From: Candidatus Villigracilis saccharophilus
GTDB lineage: Bacteria; Chloroflexota; Anaerolineae; Anaerolineales; Villigracilaceae
NCBI GenBank assembly: GCA_016709305.1
Contig: JADJNA010000062.1
Coordinates: forward strand, 167,001-231,000
Length of the DNA: 64,000 nt
Reading direction: 5' to 3'
Part shown: positions 26,701 to 35,367 of the stretch, in pieces
Layout: each line of letters starts with the position of its first letter
Numbering within the stretch: position 1 is the stretch's first letter
Position numbers and translations under genes: made by a program
The notes under the pieces: generated by a model
Told to the model about the DNA's origin: nothing
Database searches by the model: none
What the model saw: the letters and a program-made list of their open reading frames with translations, nothing else

Positions 26701-29700
26701 TTCATCCAGAGGATATGCCTCTGATCATTCAGATGAAGATTGATATAAATCGAGATCCATCCAGGTTATGTACCATTCAATACAGATACCTGCATAAGAA
26801 TGGCACCTATCGCTGGATCGAGAGCACATATAAGAACCTGTTTGATGAACCGGGTGTGACTGCGCTCGTTGTCAATTTCCGTGATATTACCGAGAATAAA
26901 TTCGCGGATGAATTGATCCGTAAGAATCAGGCTAGTCTTGAAATGGCACAAGCGGTTGCGCATCTTGGCAGCTGGGAGCTTGATCCCAGTAACGGCACAG
27001 GCTTGACCTGGTCGAAGGAAATGTTCCGCCTATTTCGCCGGGATCCCGCGCTGGGAGTGCCGGGGCTGGATGAGTTTATGGAACTGGTTCAGCCACAGGA
27101 TAGGCAATTGCTTTTAGAAGCTCAGCGGCTCTCAATGGAGATCCGGGAAGCGGTTAATGTAGAATATTACACAGCTTTTGCCGTGGAAGAGTCCCGGTGT
27201 TATCGAGCGACCATTTCGCCCGTCTATACCCCTCATGGGGAGTTACAGAAAATCTCCGGCACAGTTCTGGATATTACCGATCAAAAACGCTCAGAGAAGA
27301 ATCTGCGTGAAAGTGAGCACAGGCTGAAACAAGCCCAGCAGATCGCACATGTTGGCAGCTGGGAATTGGATCTGCAGAAAAATGAGTCGAAATGGTCAGA
27401 TGAGGTCTACCGCATCTATGAATTGGATCCATTAAATTTTAAGCCCAACTACGAAAACTTCCTAGATATCATTTACCCTGCAGACCGTGAGATGGTAGGT
27501 CAAGCATATGTCACCTCTCTTAAAACCCGTGAACCCTACGAGGTCATTCATAGATTATTAACCAAGGATGGCAGACTTAAATACGTTCAGGAAAAATGCG
27601 AAACCTATTACGATAATGACGGTACTCCCTTACGGTCTATTGGTACCACGCTTGACATCACCGAGCGCCGCCAAATGGAGTTGGAAATCCGCGAAAGGGT
27701 CAAGGAATTAACCTATCTCTTCGAGGTCAGTCAATTCTTGGATGATGATTCTGCTTCTACAGACATCCAATGTCAGAAGATCATCAAATCCCTTGTCTCG
27801 GGCATGCAATTCCCCGAGCTTGTTATCTCCGCCATCGAATTGGATGGATTACATTATAGTACGGGTCAAGAAACGGAAATCCCACCCAATTTTTTGTCAG
27901 CAAATATCACAATTAATTTTGTGCCGTTGGGTAAGGTCTTTGTTTATTACACAACCGACGTCGCTTTTCTTCAGGAAGAGCAGCAGCTGATTGATAATAT
28001 TGCCAGTATGTTTGGCATATGGCTTGAGGGAAAACAGTCTGATAGATTATTGCTCGAGAGCACGGAAAGATTTAACCAGATTGTGGATAATATCCAGGAA
28101 GTGTTCTGGATGTATGACTTGATCGAACAAAGGATTGTTTACATCAGTCCGGCATACGAGTTGGTTTGGGGACGTACCTGCGAAAGCCTGTATCAGAATT
28201 CCCGCGAATATCTCATTAGCATCCTGCCGGAAGACCAGCCAATTATGTTCGCAGCTTTGGAAAAACAAGCCAAAGGTGAACTCACGGAAATGGAGTATCG
28301 TATCCAAAGACCCGATGGCAGCCTTCGCTGGATCTGGGATCGCAGCTTCCCGATCTATGATGAAAACGGGATTTTGATCCGTAATGCCGGGGTTGCCACA
28401 GACATCACTGGCGAAAAAGATGTCCAGCGTGAGTTGGAAGCTTTGAATCGTGATTTGGAAAAACGGGTTGAAGATCGCACTGCTGAAGTTCGACAGAGTG
28501 AAATGACCTACCGGGCTTTGTTCGAGAATTCCAATGATGGCATTTTCCTGCTTTCGCCTGAAGGAATTGATCTCGCAGCAAATAAAAAAGCACTCGATAT
28601 GGTTGGTTATACCTGGGAGGAATATGTTGCGCTGTCTCAAGCCGGAGTAAATGTCGTTGTAACCTCTGAACAGCGTGCTGATGGTACCTACCGACTGGCA
28701 GCTGCTCTGCGGGGGGAATTGGTGCCTTTGTACGAACGCACCTTGGTGAGAAAGAATGGCCAAAGAGTGGATGTGGAAATCAATCTTTCGCCGGTACGAG
28801 ATACGACTGGCAAGATTATCATGGTGCAAAGTGTTGTGCGAGATATCACCGAGCGTAAACGCGTGGAAGCATCCCTGCGGGAAAGCGAGGATAAATTCAA
28901 ATATGTATTTGAATATTCAATTTCTGGAAAATCGCTCACGCAACCCACCGGTGAGATCCATGTGAATAAGGCGTTCTGTGATATGTTGGGTTATTCAATG
29001 GAGGAATTGCAAAGTGGAAAATGGCAGGAGATTACTCATTCAGATGATGTTGAGCTGACTCAACGAGAGGTAAACCGGCTTGTGTCTGGCGAAGCGGATT
29101 CAGCCCGTTTCTTAAAAAGGTTTATTCACAAAAATGGCTCTGAAATCTGGGTGGACTTAAGTTCATCCATCCGCCGGGATAAGGATGGCCGATCACTTTA
29201 TCTTATCTCTTCATTCATTGACATTACCGAGCGCGTCAGAGCAGAGGAGGCCCTGCGCAATAGTAATGAGCAATTAAGCGGGGTTAATGCTTCCCTCGAA
29301 AAAGCATCCCGCTTAAAAGATGAATTCCTTGCCAGCATGAGTCACGAGTTGCGAACTCCGCTGACCGGTATTTTGGGGCTCTCAGAGGCATTACAAATGC
29401 AGACCTATGGCGAGCTGACCCAGAAACAGCTAAAATCCATAAAGACGATCGAGAGCAGCGGCCGGCACTTGCTTGACTTGATCAATGATATTCTCGACCT
29501 TTCCAAGATCGAAGCTGGTAAATTGGACATGAAATTTGAGGCTTGTTCAGTTGCGAGCATCTGTCAATTAAGTTTGCAGCTCGTAAAAGGGATGTCCCAC
29601 CAAAAGAATATCAATATTTCTTTCAGCATGAACCCGGCATCCATGACCATACACGCGGACATGCGGCGCCTGAAACAAATACTGGTGAACCTGCTCAGTA

Positions 29701-30470
29701 ATGCCGTAAAGTTCACGCCTGAAGGTGGCAAGGTGGGGTTGGAGATCGAGGGCCGATCAGAAGAAAATAGGATTCATCTTACTGTTTGGGATAATGGAAT
29801 TGGAATTAAACCTGAAGATTTTGAAAAGCTTTTCAAGCCCTTTACCCAGCTTGATAGCAGCCTTTCCCGTCAATATTCTGGCACGGGGCTTGGATTGTCC
29901 CTGGTCCAACGCATGGCAGAACTTCATGGCGGAACAGTCAAGGTTGAAAGTGCGCCTGGCGAAGGATGTCGTTTTACGGTTATCCTGCCATGGTCTGCTG
30001 AAATAGCGCAACGAACTGTTCAGGGATCGAAGCAGGATGAAATTAATTCGCTAAAGAGGTATCTGATTCTTGATGATAATGAACCCGCACAGAATTCCAA
30101 TCCAATCGTTTTGATCGTTGATGATAACGAGACGGTTCTTGAACTTATATCAGATTTTTTGAAGGCACTAGGGTATCGTATTGTGACAGCGCGCAGCGGA
30201 CTTGAACTGCTCAAAAATGCATCCAGCGTGCATCCCGATATCATGCTGGTGGATATCCAAATGCCCGGCATCGATGGGCTTGAAACGATGAGGCGCGTGC
30301 GCGCTCACTCTGACCCGCTCGTTGCATCCACTCCCATGATCGCGCTCACAGCCCTGGCCATGAGTGGCGACAGCGAAAAGGTTTTTCAAGCAGGTGCTAA
30401 CGAATACATGAGCAAGCCAATCTCTTTGACGGTGCTTGCCGAACAAATCCAGAGAATTTTGAAGAAATAA
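23724..30470 (+). CDS. giant hybrid sensor histidine kinase (multi PAS/GAF, HisKA, HATPase, receiver), 2,248 residues
   Basis: This cytoplasmic-looking protein (no membrane helices seen) strings together about nine PAS modules, each ending in the DITE/DITER-type motif, and three to four GAF modules (roughly residues 270-440, 460-620 and 785-930, with a degenerate one near 1320-1430). The transmitter follows: H-box FLASMSHELRTPLTGIL with the phosphorylated His1874, N-box LLSNAVKF, G-boxes DNGIGI and GTGLGLSL. The C-terminus is a receiver with phosphoacceptor Asp2177 (MLVDIQMPG) and Lys in YMSKPI. It can sense many signals and pass phosphate to its own receiver and perhaps to the HD-GYP response regulator encoded next. 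The c-di-GMP riboswitch lies in its leader. Confidence 0.93.
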   Translation: MGRKTFDPVAATSGNWELYKFSSVLAQMADTVVITDFDGVIEYVNPAFESLTGYSSSEVIGEKNNILKSGLHDVEFYKKVWDTILQGEVFQGTFINRKKNRELFFETKTITPILDGSGKIVNFVSTGKDITESKKIEAALLESEERFRSLFEAGNAVMLMIDPDSGEIVNANPAAAKFYGYAPDQLTTMNIAQINQLPPEEVEAERQLAKTETRNYFVFPHKLANGEVRIVEVHSQPIKNKSNTLLFSIIQDVTERERLGEIARRREQDLQFLYEVSQRLVRTLDPNEIYRVVLEFISSVASTDILVISQYDNDTQLITCRAYWIDDQWMDVSSFPSIPLEEEGKGTQSIVIRSGHSMLIEDFQAQVRSAQANHYVDGKAGEIVEELPEDAEVPHSAMIVPLKIQDVVIGVIQVMCGRLNAYTEDQLKLLEALSLHIASAENNAVLFARVQAELSERTRAEERMRILNRTYAVLSGVNKIILRVRDPQQLFDEACKIAVEQGGFLKVWIGMLDQQTKQVKPVASAGETFNYLERINIFLDDIERGHGPTALALRGGDYVVVNDVASDPRVSIWREDALGYGYRAAAAFPITVRGEARYSLSLYASQPDFFNEDEVKQLSDMAEDIAFALDYIEQEKDRKFAEESLRRRNEEYRLISDNTGDVIWVLDLDTQAFTYVSPSIQKLRGLTPQEALKESLSDSLTPDSMARIQIILPVRLQAFLHNPKLSTYTDQLDQYRKDRTIVNLEVTTTFVITGTGKIQVVGVSHDITERKQSELLQETVYRIADATQNTESLQDLYPQIHEQIARIMPAENFYIASFDEVNNLLQYVYSVDEKDPYVPTPFPPGRGFTEYVLRTGMSLLCDDEKKKELVAQKECVPTGTACQIWLGVPLIAHAKTIGVMVVQHYSNPLAFGEREQHILEFVSSQVANAIERKKIEENIQLIEKRNRAIIENAPDGIVLLDTEGRFAYISPSTQAIFGYTDKEMLGQSSLKLVHPEDMPLIIQMKIDINRDPSRLCTIQYRYLHKNGTYRWIESTYKNLFDEPGVTALVVNFRDITENKFADELIRKNQASLEMAQAVAHLGSWELDPSNGTGLTWSKEMFRLFRRDPALGVPGLDEFMELVQPQDRQLLLEAQRLSMEIREAVNVEYYTAFAVEESRCYRATISPVYTPHGELQKISGTVLDITDQKRSEKNLRESEHRLKQAQQIAHVGSWELDLQKNESKWSDEVYRIYELDPLNFKPNYENFLDIIYPADREMVGQAYVTSLKTREPYEVIHRLLTKDGRLKYVQEKCETYYDNDGTPLRSIGTTLDITERRQMELEIRERVKELTYLFEVSQFLDDDSASTDIQCQKIIKSLVSGMQFPELVISAIELDGLHYSTGQETEIPPNFLSANITINFVPLGKVFVYYTTDVAFLQEEQQLIDNIASMFGIWLEGKQSDRLLLESTERFNQIVDNIQEVFWMYDLIEQRIVYISPAYELVWGRTCESLYQNSREYLISILPEDQPIMFAALEKQAKGELTEMEYRIQRPDGSLRWIWDRSFPIYDENGILIRNAGVATDITGEKDVQRELEALNRDLEKRVEDRTAEVRQSEMTYRALFENSNDGIFLLSPEGIDLAANKKALDMVGYTWEEYVALSQAGVNVVVTSEQRADGTYRLAAALRGELVPLYERTLVRKNGQRVDVEINLSPVRDTTGKIIMVQSVVRDITERKRVEASLRESEDKFKYVFEYSISGKSLTQPTGEIHVNKAFCDMLGYSMEELQSGKWQEITHSDDVELTQREVNRLVSGEADSARFLKRFIHKNGSEIWVDLSSSIRRDKDGRSLYLISSFIDITERVRAEEALRNSNEQLSGVNASLEKASRLKDEFLASMSHELRTPLTGILGLSEALQMQTYGELTQKQLKSIKTIESSGRHLLDLINDILDLSKIEAGKLDMKFEACSVASICQLSLQLVKGMSHQKNINISFSMNPASMTIHADMRRLKQILVNLLSNAVKFTPEGGKVGLEIEGRSEENRIHLTVWDNGIGIKPEDFEKLFKPFTQLDSSLSRQYSGTGLGLSLVQRMAELHGGTVKVESAPGEGCRFTVILPWSAEIAQRTVQGSKQDEINSLKRYLILDDNEPAQNSNPIVLIVDDNETVLELISDFLKALGYRIVTARSGLELLKNASSVHPDIMLVDIQMPGIDGLETMRRVRAHSDPLVASTPMIALTALAMSGDSEKVFQAGANEYMSKPISLTVLAEQIQRILKK

Positions 30471-30506
30471 AGACTATCAGGCATTCAACTAAAGAGGAAT
30501 GAGGTC

Positions 30507-31493
30507 ATGATTAAACTGCCAAAAATCTTGATTGTAGATGATGACGAGATTGTCCGCGAGACCCTTGAAAGCCTTCTCTCTGCTGAAGAGGCTGATATTC
30601 TCTTTGCAGAAAACGGGGAGGGTGGACTTCAGATGGCGAAGCAGCACCAACCCGATGTCATTCTGCTGGATGTGATGATGCCCGGCATGGATGGATACGA
30701 GACCTGCCGCAGCATCCGTGCCATCCCTTCTTTGGCTGAGATACCGATCCTGATGATCACTGCGCTTGATGATCGCGAATCTCGCATCACGGGCATTAAA
30801 GCCGGCGCGGATGACTTCCTCAATAAGCCTTTTGACAGCCTTGAATTATTAGCTCGTATTCAAACCATTATGCGTTTGAACCGCTATCGTCATATTGTTG
30901 AGCAACGGAACCAGTTGGAGAAGGCTCATCGTGATCTGATCATCTCCTACGATAAAACCATTGAAGGATGGGTGAATGCGCTCGATCTTCGTGATAAAGA
31001 GACTGAGGGTCATTCCATGCGCGTGACCCAAATGACGCGAAGGTTTGCCAAACTGGTGGGTATTGCTCAGGATGAATTGGAGTTTATACGCAGGGGCGCA
31101 TTACTGCATGATATAGGTAAACTTGGCATACCTGACTCGATCTTATTGAAACCGGGCAAACTAACAGAAGATGAATGGGAGATCATGCGCCGGCATCCTG
31201 TGTATGCTTATGAATGGTTGTCTGCGATAGAGTATCTCCAGCCTGTGCTTGATATTCCATATTGCCATCATGAAAAATGGGATGGCAGCGGTTATCCGCG
31301 TGGATTGCACGGTGAAGGGATTCCCCTTCCTGCCCGCCTCTTTGCGATTGTGGATGTATGGGATGCCTTGCTTTCAGACCGCCCGTACCGTGCCGCCATT
31401 TCTGAGAGGGAAGTGCTAAAATATTTAAAGCAGAATTCGGGGAAGCATTTCGACCCGCCTCTTGTTGACTTATTTATTTCTCTTAGAAAATAG
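30507..31493 (+). CDS. RpfG-like response regulator with HD-GYP c-di-GMP phosphodiesterase domain
   Basis: Residues 5-125 are a receiver with phosphoacceptor Asp55 (ILLDVMMPGMDG) and Lys in LNKPFDSLE. A helical linker leads to an HD-GYP domain with the metal residues His201/Asp202 (LLHDIGKLGIP), HPVYAYEWL, CHHEKWDGSGYP (the GYP signature at 262-264) and VDVWDAL. Such enzymes hydrolyse c-di-GMP to pGpG or GMP. The gene begins 36 bases after the giant kinase, in the same transcript, so the kinase is its likely phosphodonor. Because the leader carries a c-di-GMP riboswitch, the enzyme probably acts on the ligand that controls its own synthesis. Confidence 0.93.
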   Translation: MIKLPKILIVDDDEIVRETLESLLSAEEADILFAENGEGGLQMAKQHQPDVILLDVMMPGMDGYETCRSIRAIPSLAEIPILMITALDDRESRITGIKAGADDFLNKPFDSLELLARIQTIMRLNRYRHIVEQRNQLEKAHRDLIISYDKTIEGWVNALDLRDKETEGHSMRVTQMTRRFAKLVGIAQDELEFIRRGALLHDIGKLGIPDSILLKPGKLTEDEWEIMRRHPVYAYEWLSAIEYLQPVLDIPYCHHEKWDGSGYPRGLHGEGIPLPARLFAIVDVWDALLSDRPYRAAISEREVLKYLKQNSGKHFDPPLVDLFISLRK

Positions 31494-31638
31494 GTTACAA
31501 GATCGCGCGTTGAATAAAACAAAATCCTCCAATATACAGCTAGCGAAATGCATTTATAAAAACTTATATTGGCTGGCTTAATTTAAGCCGCTCTGATTTT
31601 CAGGGCGGATTTAATTTAAATTGCCTTGATTATCCTAC

Positions 31639-31667
31639 TTGACAGTCTTCATTGACGAATGGATAAT
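31639..31667 (+). promoter_or_regulatory. sigma-70 promoter of the ECF transporter operon
   Basis: TTGACA and GATAAT are 17 bases apart. The -10 box ends ten bases before ATG 31677, so the first gene is probably translated from a leaderless or nearly leaderless message. Confidence 0.65.
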
Positions 31668-31676
31668 ACCCCCGCC

Positions 31677-33305
31677 ATGACATCCACTTCATTTCCTCTT
31701 GTTGTTGACAATTTATCCTTTCGCTATCGTGACCGCCAGGGGGCGGCGATCCATAATCTTTCATTCACCGCCAACCCCGGTGAAGTTCTTTTAATTGCAG
31801 GCGCCAGCGGATGCGGTAAGACCACGCTCGTGCGTTGTATTAATGGGTTGATTCCACGCTCGTATAAAGGGGAAATGAGTGGAAAGATTCTGGTTTTTGG
31901 CGAGGAAGTCAAAGATTGGAAGCTTTCTCAAATCTCTCAAAAGATCGGGACGGTACTTCAAGACCCTGAGCGCCAGATCCTCGGAACCAAAGTGGTGAAC
32001 GAGGTCGCGTTTGGCCTTGAAAATCTCGGAATGCCCCGCGAGGAAATATACGCTCGTGTCGATGAAGCGCTTAACTTTCTGAAAATTCCACATCTGCGTG
32101 GCCGTGAAACGTTCAGCCTTTCGGGCGGCGAAAAACAAAAAGTGGCGTTGGCTGGGATTCTTGCGATGCGCCCGTCCATTGTGCTGTTGGATGAGCCGCT
32201 CGCGAGCCTTGACCCTGCCTCCGCGCAGGATACCCTGGATGCGGTACGTTTGCTGGCCGATCAAGGTCTGTCCATTTTGATGGTTGAACATCGCGTTGAA
32301 GATGTTTTGCGCATCAAACCTGAACGTGTGATGTTCATGAGCGAAGGAGAGATACGTTACCTTGGAGATGTATCGGGGTTATCAAAAGTAGTGAATTATC
32401 GTGAAGTGAAACTGCCTGCGGAAGATATTGTCGAGCGCGCGAAGTTGGACCCACCTCCAGTGGATATAAAGGTTCTACCCGGAGTGACCAGCTCGCAGGT
32501 CGGCGCGGAGCCTGAAGCGCTTGTTAAGTTTGAAGATGTCGCGTTTGGGTACGATGTCGAACGTGAGATCCTGCACGGGATCGACCTTCAAATCAATCGC
32601 GGTGATGTGATCGCAGTGCTGGGTCCGAACGGCGCTGGAAAAACTACTTTTGTAAAACATGCCATTGGTTTGTTAAAGCCGAAGTCTGGCAGGGTTTTAG
32701 TGGGCGGCCGCGATACTCGCGAAGCAAGCGTGGCGGAGATCGCGAGTATGTTGGGGTATGTGTTTCAAAGTCCGAGCCATATGTTGTTTGCGCCGACGGT
32801 TCGTGAGGAACTGGCGTTTGGTCCAACGAACATGAAACACACCAAGGAACAAATCGAGCTGGAGGTGAAAGAGGCGCTAAAGATCGTTAACCTGGTTGAA
32901 AAAGAGAAAGACCCGCCGCTGGCGCTTTCATTCGGCCAGCAGAAGCGCGTGAGCATTGCTGCCATCCTTGCAATGCGTTCGCGTATCCTTGTGATGGATG
33001 AGCCGACTGCCGGGCAGGATTATCAGAATTACATGAACTTCATGGATTCGATCTTGCAAATGCCTGCTTTTGAAGCCATCATTTTTATCACGCACGATGT
33101 TGACCTCGCGGCAATTTACGCCAATCGTGTTTTGATCATTTCAGATGGAAAGCTAATTGCAGATGGCAAACCGCAGGATGTGCTCCGCGACTTTGATCGA
33201 CTCAAAGCCAACCGCATCATTCCGACCTCATTGCTGGCTCTCAACCTCAAGCGACTCGGCACGACGGGGCGCTTCATGAGAGCCGAAGCATTGGCACATA
33301 TTTAA
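31677..33305 (+). CDS. ECF transporter, two ATPase domains fused (EcfA-EcfA')
   Basis: The 542-residue protein is two ABC ATPases in one chain. The first has Walker A GASGCGKTT, signature LSGGEKQK and Walker B IVLLDEPLASLDP; the second has Walker A GPNGAGKTT, a degenerate signature SFGQQKR and Walker B ILVMDEPTAGQD. It energises uptake of a vitamin or metal together with the S and T proteins encoded next. ATG 31677 is preferred over the in-frame ATG at 31659 because the latter lies within the promoter, before the expected transcript start. The fused form recalls YkoD of the YkoEDC system. Confidence 0.9.
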   Translation: MTSTSFPLVVDNLSFRYRDRQGAAIHNLSFTANPGEVLLIAGASGCGKTTLVRCINGLIPRSYKGEMSGKILVFGEEVKDWKLSQISQKIGTVLQDPERQILGTKVVNEVAFGLENLGMPREEIYARVDEALNFLKIPHLRGRETFSLSGGEKQKVALAGILAMRPSIVLLDEPLASLDPASAQDTLDAVRLLADQGLSILMVEHRVEDVLRIKPERVMFMSEGEIRYLGDVSGLSKVVNYREVKLPAEDIVERAKLDPPPVDIKVLPGVTSSQVGAEPEALVKFEDVAFGYDVEREILHGIDLQINRGDVIAVLGPNGAGKTTFVKHAIGLLKPKSGRVLVGGRDTREASVAEIASMLGYVFQSPSHMLFAPTVREELAFGPTNMKHTKEQIELEVKEALKIVNLVEKEKDPPLALSFGQQKRVSIAAILAMRSRILVMDEPTAGQDYQNYMNFMDSILQMPAFEAIIFITHDVDLAAIYANRVLIISDGKLIADGKPQDVLRDFDRLKANRIIPTSLLALNLKRLGTTGRFMRAEALAHI

Positions 33306-33311
33306 TACTCT

Positions 33312-33361
33312 GGAGTGAAACAGCTTGCCGATTCACTAGCGGCTGATTGCTGTCACACTCC
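33312..33361. repeat. stem-loop between ECF ATPase and S-component genes
   Basis: GGAGTGAAACAGC (33312-33324) pairs with GCTGTCACACTCC (33349-33361) except for two positions, and the enclosed bases form a second small stem GCCG/CGGC. It has no T tract, so it is not a simple terminator; it might tune relative expression of the two genes or protect RNA ends. Confidence 0.5.
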
Positions 33362-33388
33362 GGAAAAAAACAAAAAGGAGAGAGTAAG

Positions 33389-34342
33389 ATGGATAAGAAA
33401 TTCACAAATGTATTAATTTCATTAGTTGTTGTACTTGGCTTGTTTGCTGTTGTTATGTTCGTGCTCGGTGCGGGAGAGCCTGCTGAGGGTGCTTTGTTTA
33501 ATTTCTCAGTGGACCAGGCTAGTGTGGTTTCCCGCTTTGTGTTTGTTGTGGTTGGCATTGCCATCGCGTTCGGCGTGTACTTTGCCACACAAGCCAACAA
33601 AGCTTGGGAAGTGGGAACACGCGAAGTGGTGTGGATGGCAATCGGCGCGGCTTTATATGCTGTGTTCTCATGGCTGTTCAATGGCACCGTATTCGTTGTT
33701 CCTTCCGCGAGCCAGGTTGCGCTTCGCCCCGCGATCGCAATCCCCATGTTCTTTGGATTTGCATTTGGACCCATCGTTGGTTTCTTCACGGGTGCAGTTG
33801 GCAACATGTTCGGTGATGCGCTCACGGGCTTTGGCCTTTCTCCGCAATGGAGCATTGGCAATGGCTTGATCGGTTTCGTCTCTGGCATGTGGATGCTGTT
33901 CTCTGATAAGAAGAAGAGCATGGATACTGTCCTTTATGTCAGCGGCGCATTGGCTGTTCTCACCGCTTTGCTATTCTTCTTGAATCGCAGTATGCCCAAT
34001 ATGCTTTATTTTGATGTGGAGAACGGCATTTTTGGCGACGCGCAGATTTCACTCTTTGCAGGTATCGCTATCCTGATCGGCTTTGCTCTGGTTTTCGGGG
34101 TTCGTTATTTCTTCAAGGGGAATGAAGATGTTGCGACAGCAGTCACATGGGGCATGTTGGGCAATATTGTCGGGCTTCTCTTCGCTTCGCTTTCCGATAT
34201 TGTCATTAATGGCTTGAGCTTGCCCGCCACCATCGTTGGACAATTCCTGCCCGCTGCCGGTCCCAACCTGATCTTCGCCGCCATTCTTGTTCCGATGCTG
34301 GTTGTTGCGTACTCTTCCACTCGTAGACAGTCTGGTCGTTAG
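33389..34342 (+). CDS. ECF transporter substrate-binding (S) component, substrate unknown
   Basis: From ATG 33389 (AAGGAG ribosome site) the membrane protein has 317 residues and eight or more helices. The middle holds S-component features: ALRPAIAIPMFFGFAFGPIVGFFTG and the Gly/Asn-rich FTGAVGNMFGDALTGFG. It is longer than typical S components (about 180-200 residues); the extra helices lie at the N-terminus. The S component determines the ligand but the sequence does not tell which vitamin or metal. It is placed between the ATPase and T genes, confirming its role. Confidence 0.8.
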   Translation: MDKKFTNVLISLVVVLGLFAVVMFVLGAGEPAEGALFNFSVDQASVVSRFVFVVVGIAIAFGVYFATQANKAWEVGTREVVWMAIGAALYAVFSWLFNGTVFVVPSASQVALRPAIAIPMFFGFAFGPIVGFFTGAVGNMFGDALTGFGLSPQWSIGNGLIGFVSGMWMLFSDKKKSMDTVLYVSGALAVLTALLFFLNRSMPNMLYFDVENGIFGDAQISLFAGIAILIGFALVFGVRYFFKGNEDVATAVTWGMLGNIVGLLFASLSDIVINGLSLPATIVGQFLPAAGPNLIFAAILVPMLVVAYSSTRRQSGR

Positions 34343-34349
34343 TTTAACT

Positions 34350-34401
34350 AAGACCCTAAAGGTTTTACGAAGTCCCCGTAGGGGGAAACCTTTAGGGTCT
34401 T
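34350..34401. repeat. long perfect inverted repeat between ECF genes
   Basis: AAGACCCTAAAGGTTT (34350-34365) and its exact complement (34386-34401) enclose a small CCCC/GGGG stem. The word CCCTAAAGG is symmetrical with CCTTTAGGG. It starts after the S-component stop and could end or attenuate transcription before the T gene, but its shape suggests a dispersed hairpin element. Confidence 0.7.
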
Positions 34402-34418
34402 CATCATTATGGTGAATC

Positions 34419-35288
34419 ATGCTCGTTGCCTGGCGTTATCGTAAACGTGAAAATTCCTTCATCCAAAGTTTTGATCCGCGCGCGTGGGTCATCTTCTTTC
34501 TTTGCTTTCTTTTCTCCACGCTCTCATTTTGGGATGTGCGTTATTTACTTCCCTTTTTTGCCATAGCCATGTTTTCTTTGCTCACCTCTGGCGTGAAATG
34601 GCATGAAGTGCGCCGCGCATTTTTGTTCATTATTGTCCTTGTTTTTTTCTTCTCGATACTAACCTTTCTTACAGGTCGCGGCGGGACGGAAGTGTATGCG
34701 GAGGAACATTTGATCCGCGAGTTTAGGGCGCCCTTTTCCATCCTCGGCTGGACTCCTGTTTTGAAGGTCACTGTTGAACGGGCATTCTTCGCTTTGAGTC
34801 AACTGGTGCGCGCGTCCAGCATGGCAGTGATGACTGTTTTAATCCCTTACTCGCTCAACCCTGCCTTGTATGGGATCACGTTTAAAGGGCTGAGACTCCC
34901 CGATAAATTTGCCTACGCCATGGATTTGACCATGCGCTTCATCCCGACCTTTGGCAGGGATTTCCAATTGACAATGGATGCGCAGCGGGCGCGCGGTTAT
35001 GAACTCGAGAAGATCAACGGTGGCTTGGTCGCGCAGGTACGGAAATTGGGTCCGATTGTTGTGCCTGTAACCATTCATGCGATCATCAGCAGTGAAGATA
35101 TTATTGACGCGATGGATCTGCGTGCCTTTGGCGTTGGTCCGCGCACCTGGTTGGATGTGCTGACGTATCAGACCCGGGATCGAGTCTTGATCGCTGTGGG
35201 CGTGGCAATATTGATCACTTCAATTGTTTTGGCTTTTATGGGGTTAGGTAAGTTTTGGGTGCCAGAAGTTTTGATGGGAATGTTCTAG
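34419..35288 (+). CDS. ECF transporter transmembrane (T) component
   Basis: The 289-residue protein has five to six membrane helices and a long cytoplasmic stretch with the EcfT coupling motifs: MDAQRARGYELE (first A-R-G) and ISSEDIIDAMDLRAFGVGPRTWLDV (second A-x-G-type motif), which dock on the ATPases. DPRAWVIFFLCFLFSTL near the start is typical. It lies downstream of the ATPase and S genes and ends the operon before a bidirectional terminator. Confidence 0.88.
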   Translation: MLVAWRYRKRENSFIQSFDPRAWVIFFLCFLFSTLSFWDVRYLLPFFAIAMFSLLTSGVKWHEVRRAFLFIIVLVFFFSILTFLTGRGGTEVYAEEHLIREFRAPFSILGWTPVLKVTVERAFFALSQLVRASSMAVMTVLIPYSLNPALYGITFKGLRLPDKFAYAMDLTMRFIPTFGRDFQLTMDAQRARGYELEKINGGLVAQVRKLGPIVVPVTIHAIISSEDIIDAMDLRAFGVGPRTWLDVLTYQTRDRVLIAVGVAILITSIVLAFMGLGKFWVPEVLMGMF

Positions 35289-35334
35289 TCAAGTGTTGGT
35301 ATGAAAGCACCACCTTCGCAACGACATGTTAAAT

Positions 35335-35366
35335 AAAAAATCTGCCGTTCATCACGGCAGATTTTT
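35335..35366. terminator. bidirectional terminator
   Basis: AAAAAATCTGCCG and CGGCAGATTTTT form a stem with a seven-base loop between the convergent EcfT and DUF1684 genes. Confidence 0.9.
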
Positions 35367-35367
35367 C

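Noticed and set aside
31494..31638. Vitamin riboswitch before the ECF operon
   Set aside because: One imperfect hairpin (CCGCTCTGA/TCAGGGCGG) is present, but the promoter lies after it, so it is not in the ECF transcript; no TPP, cobalamin, FMN or preQ1 core was found.
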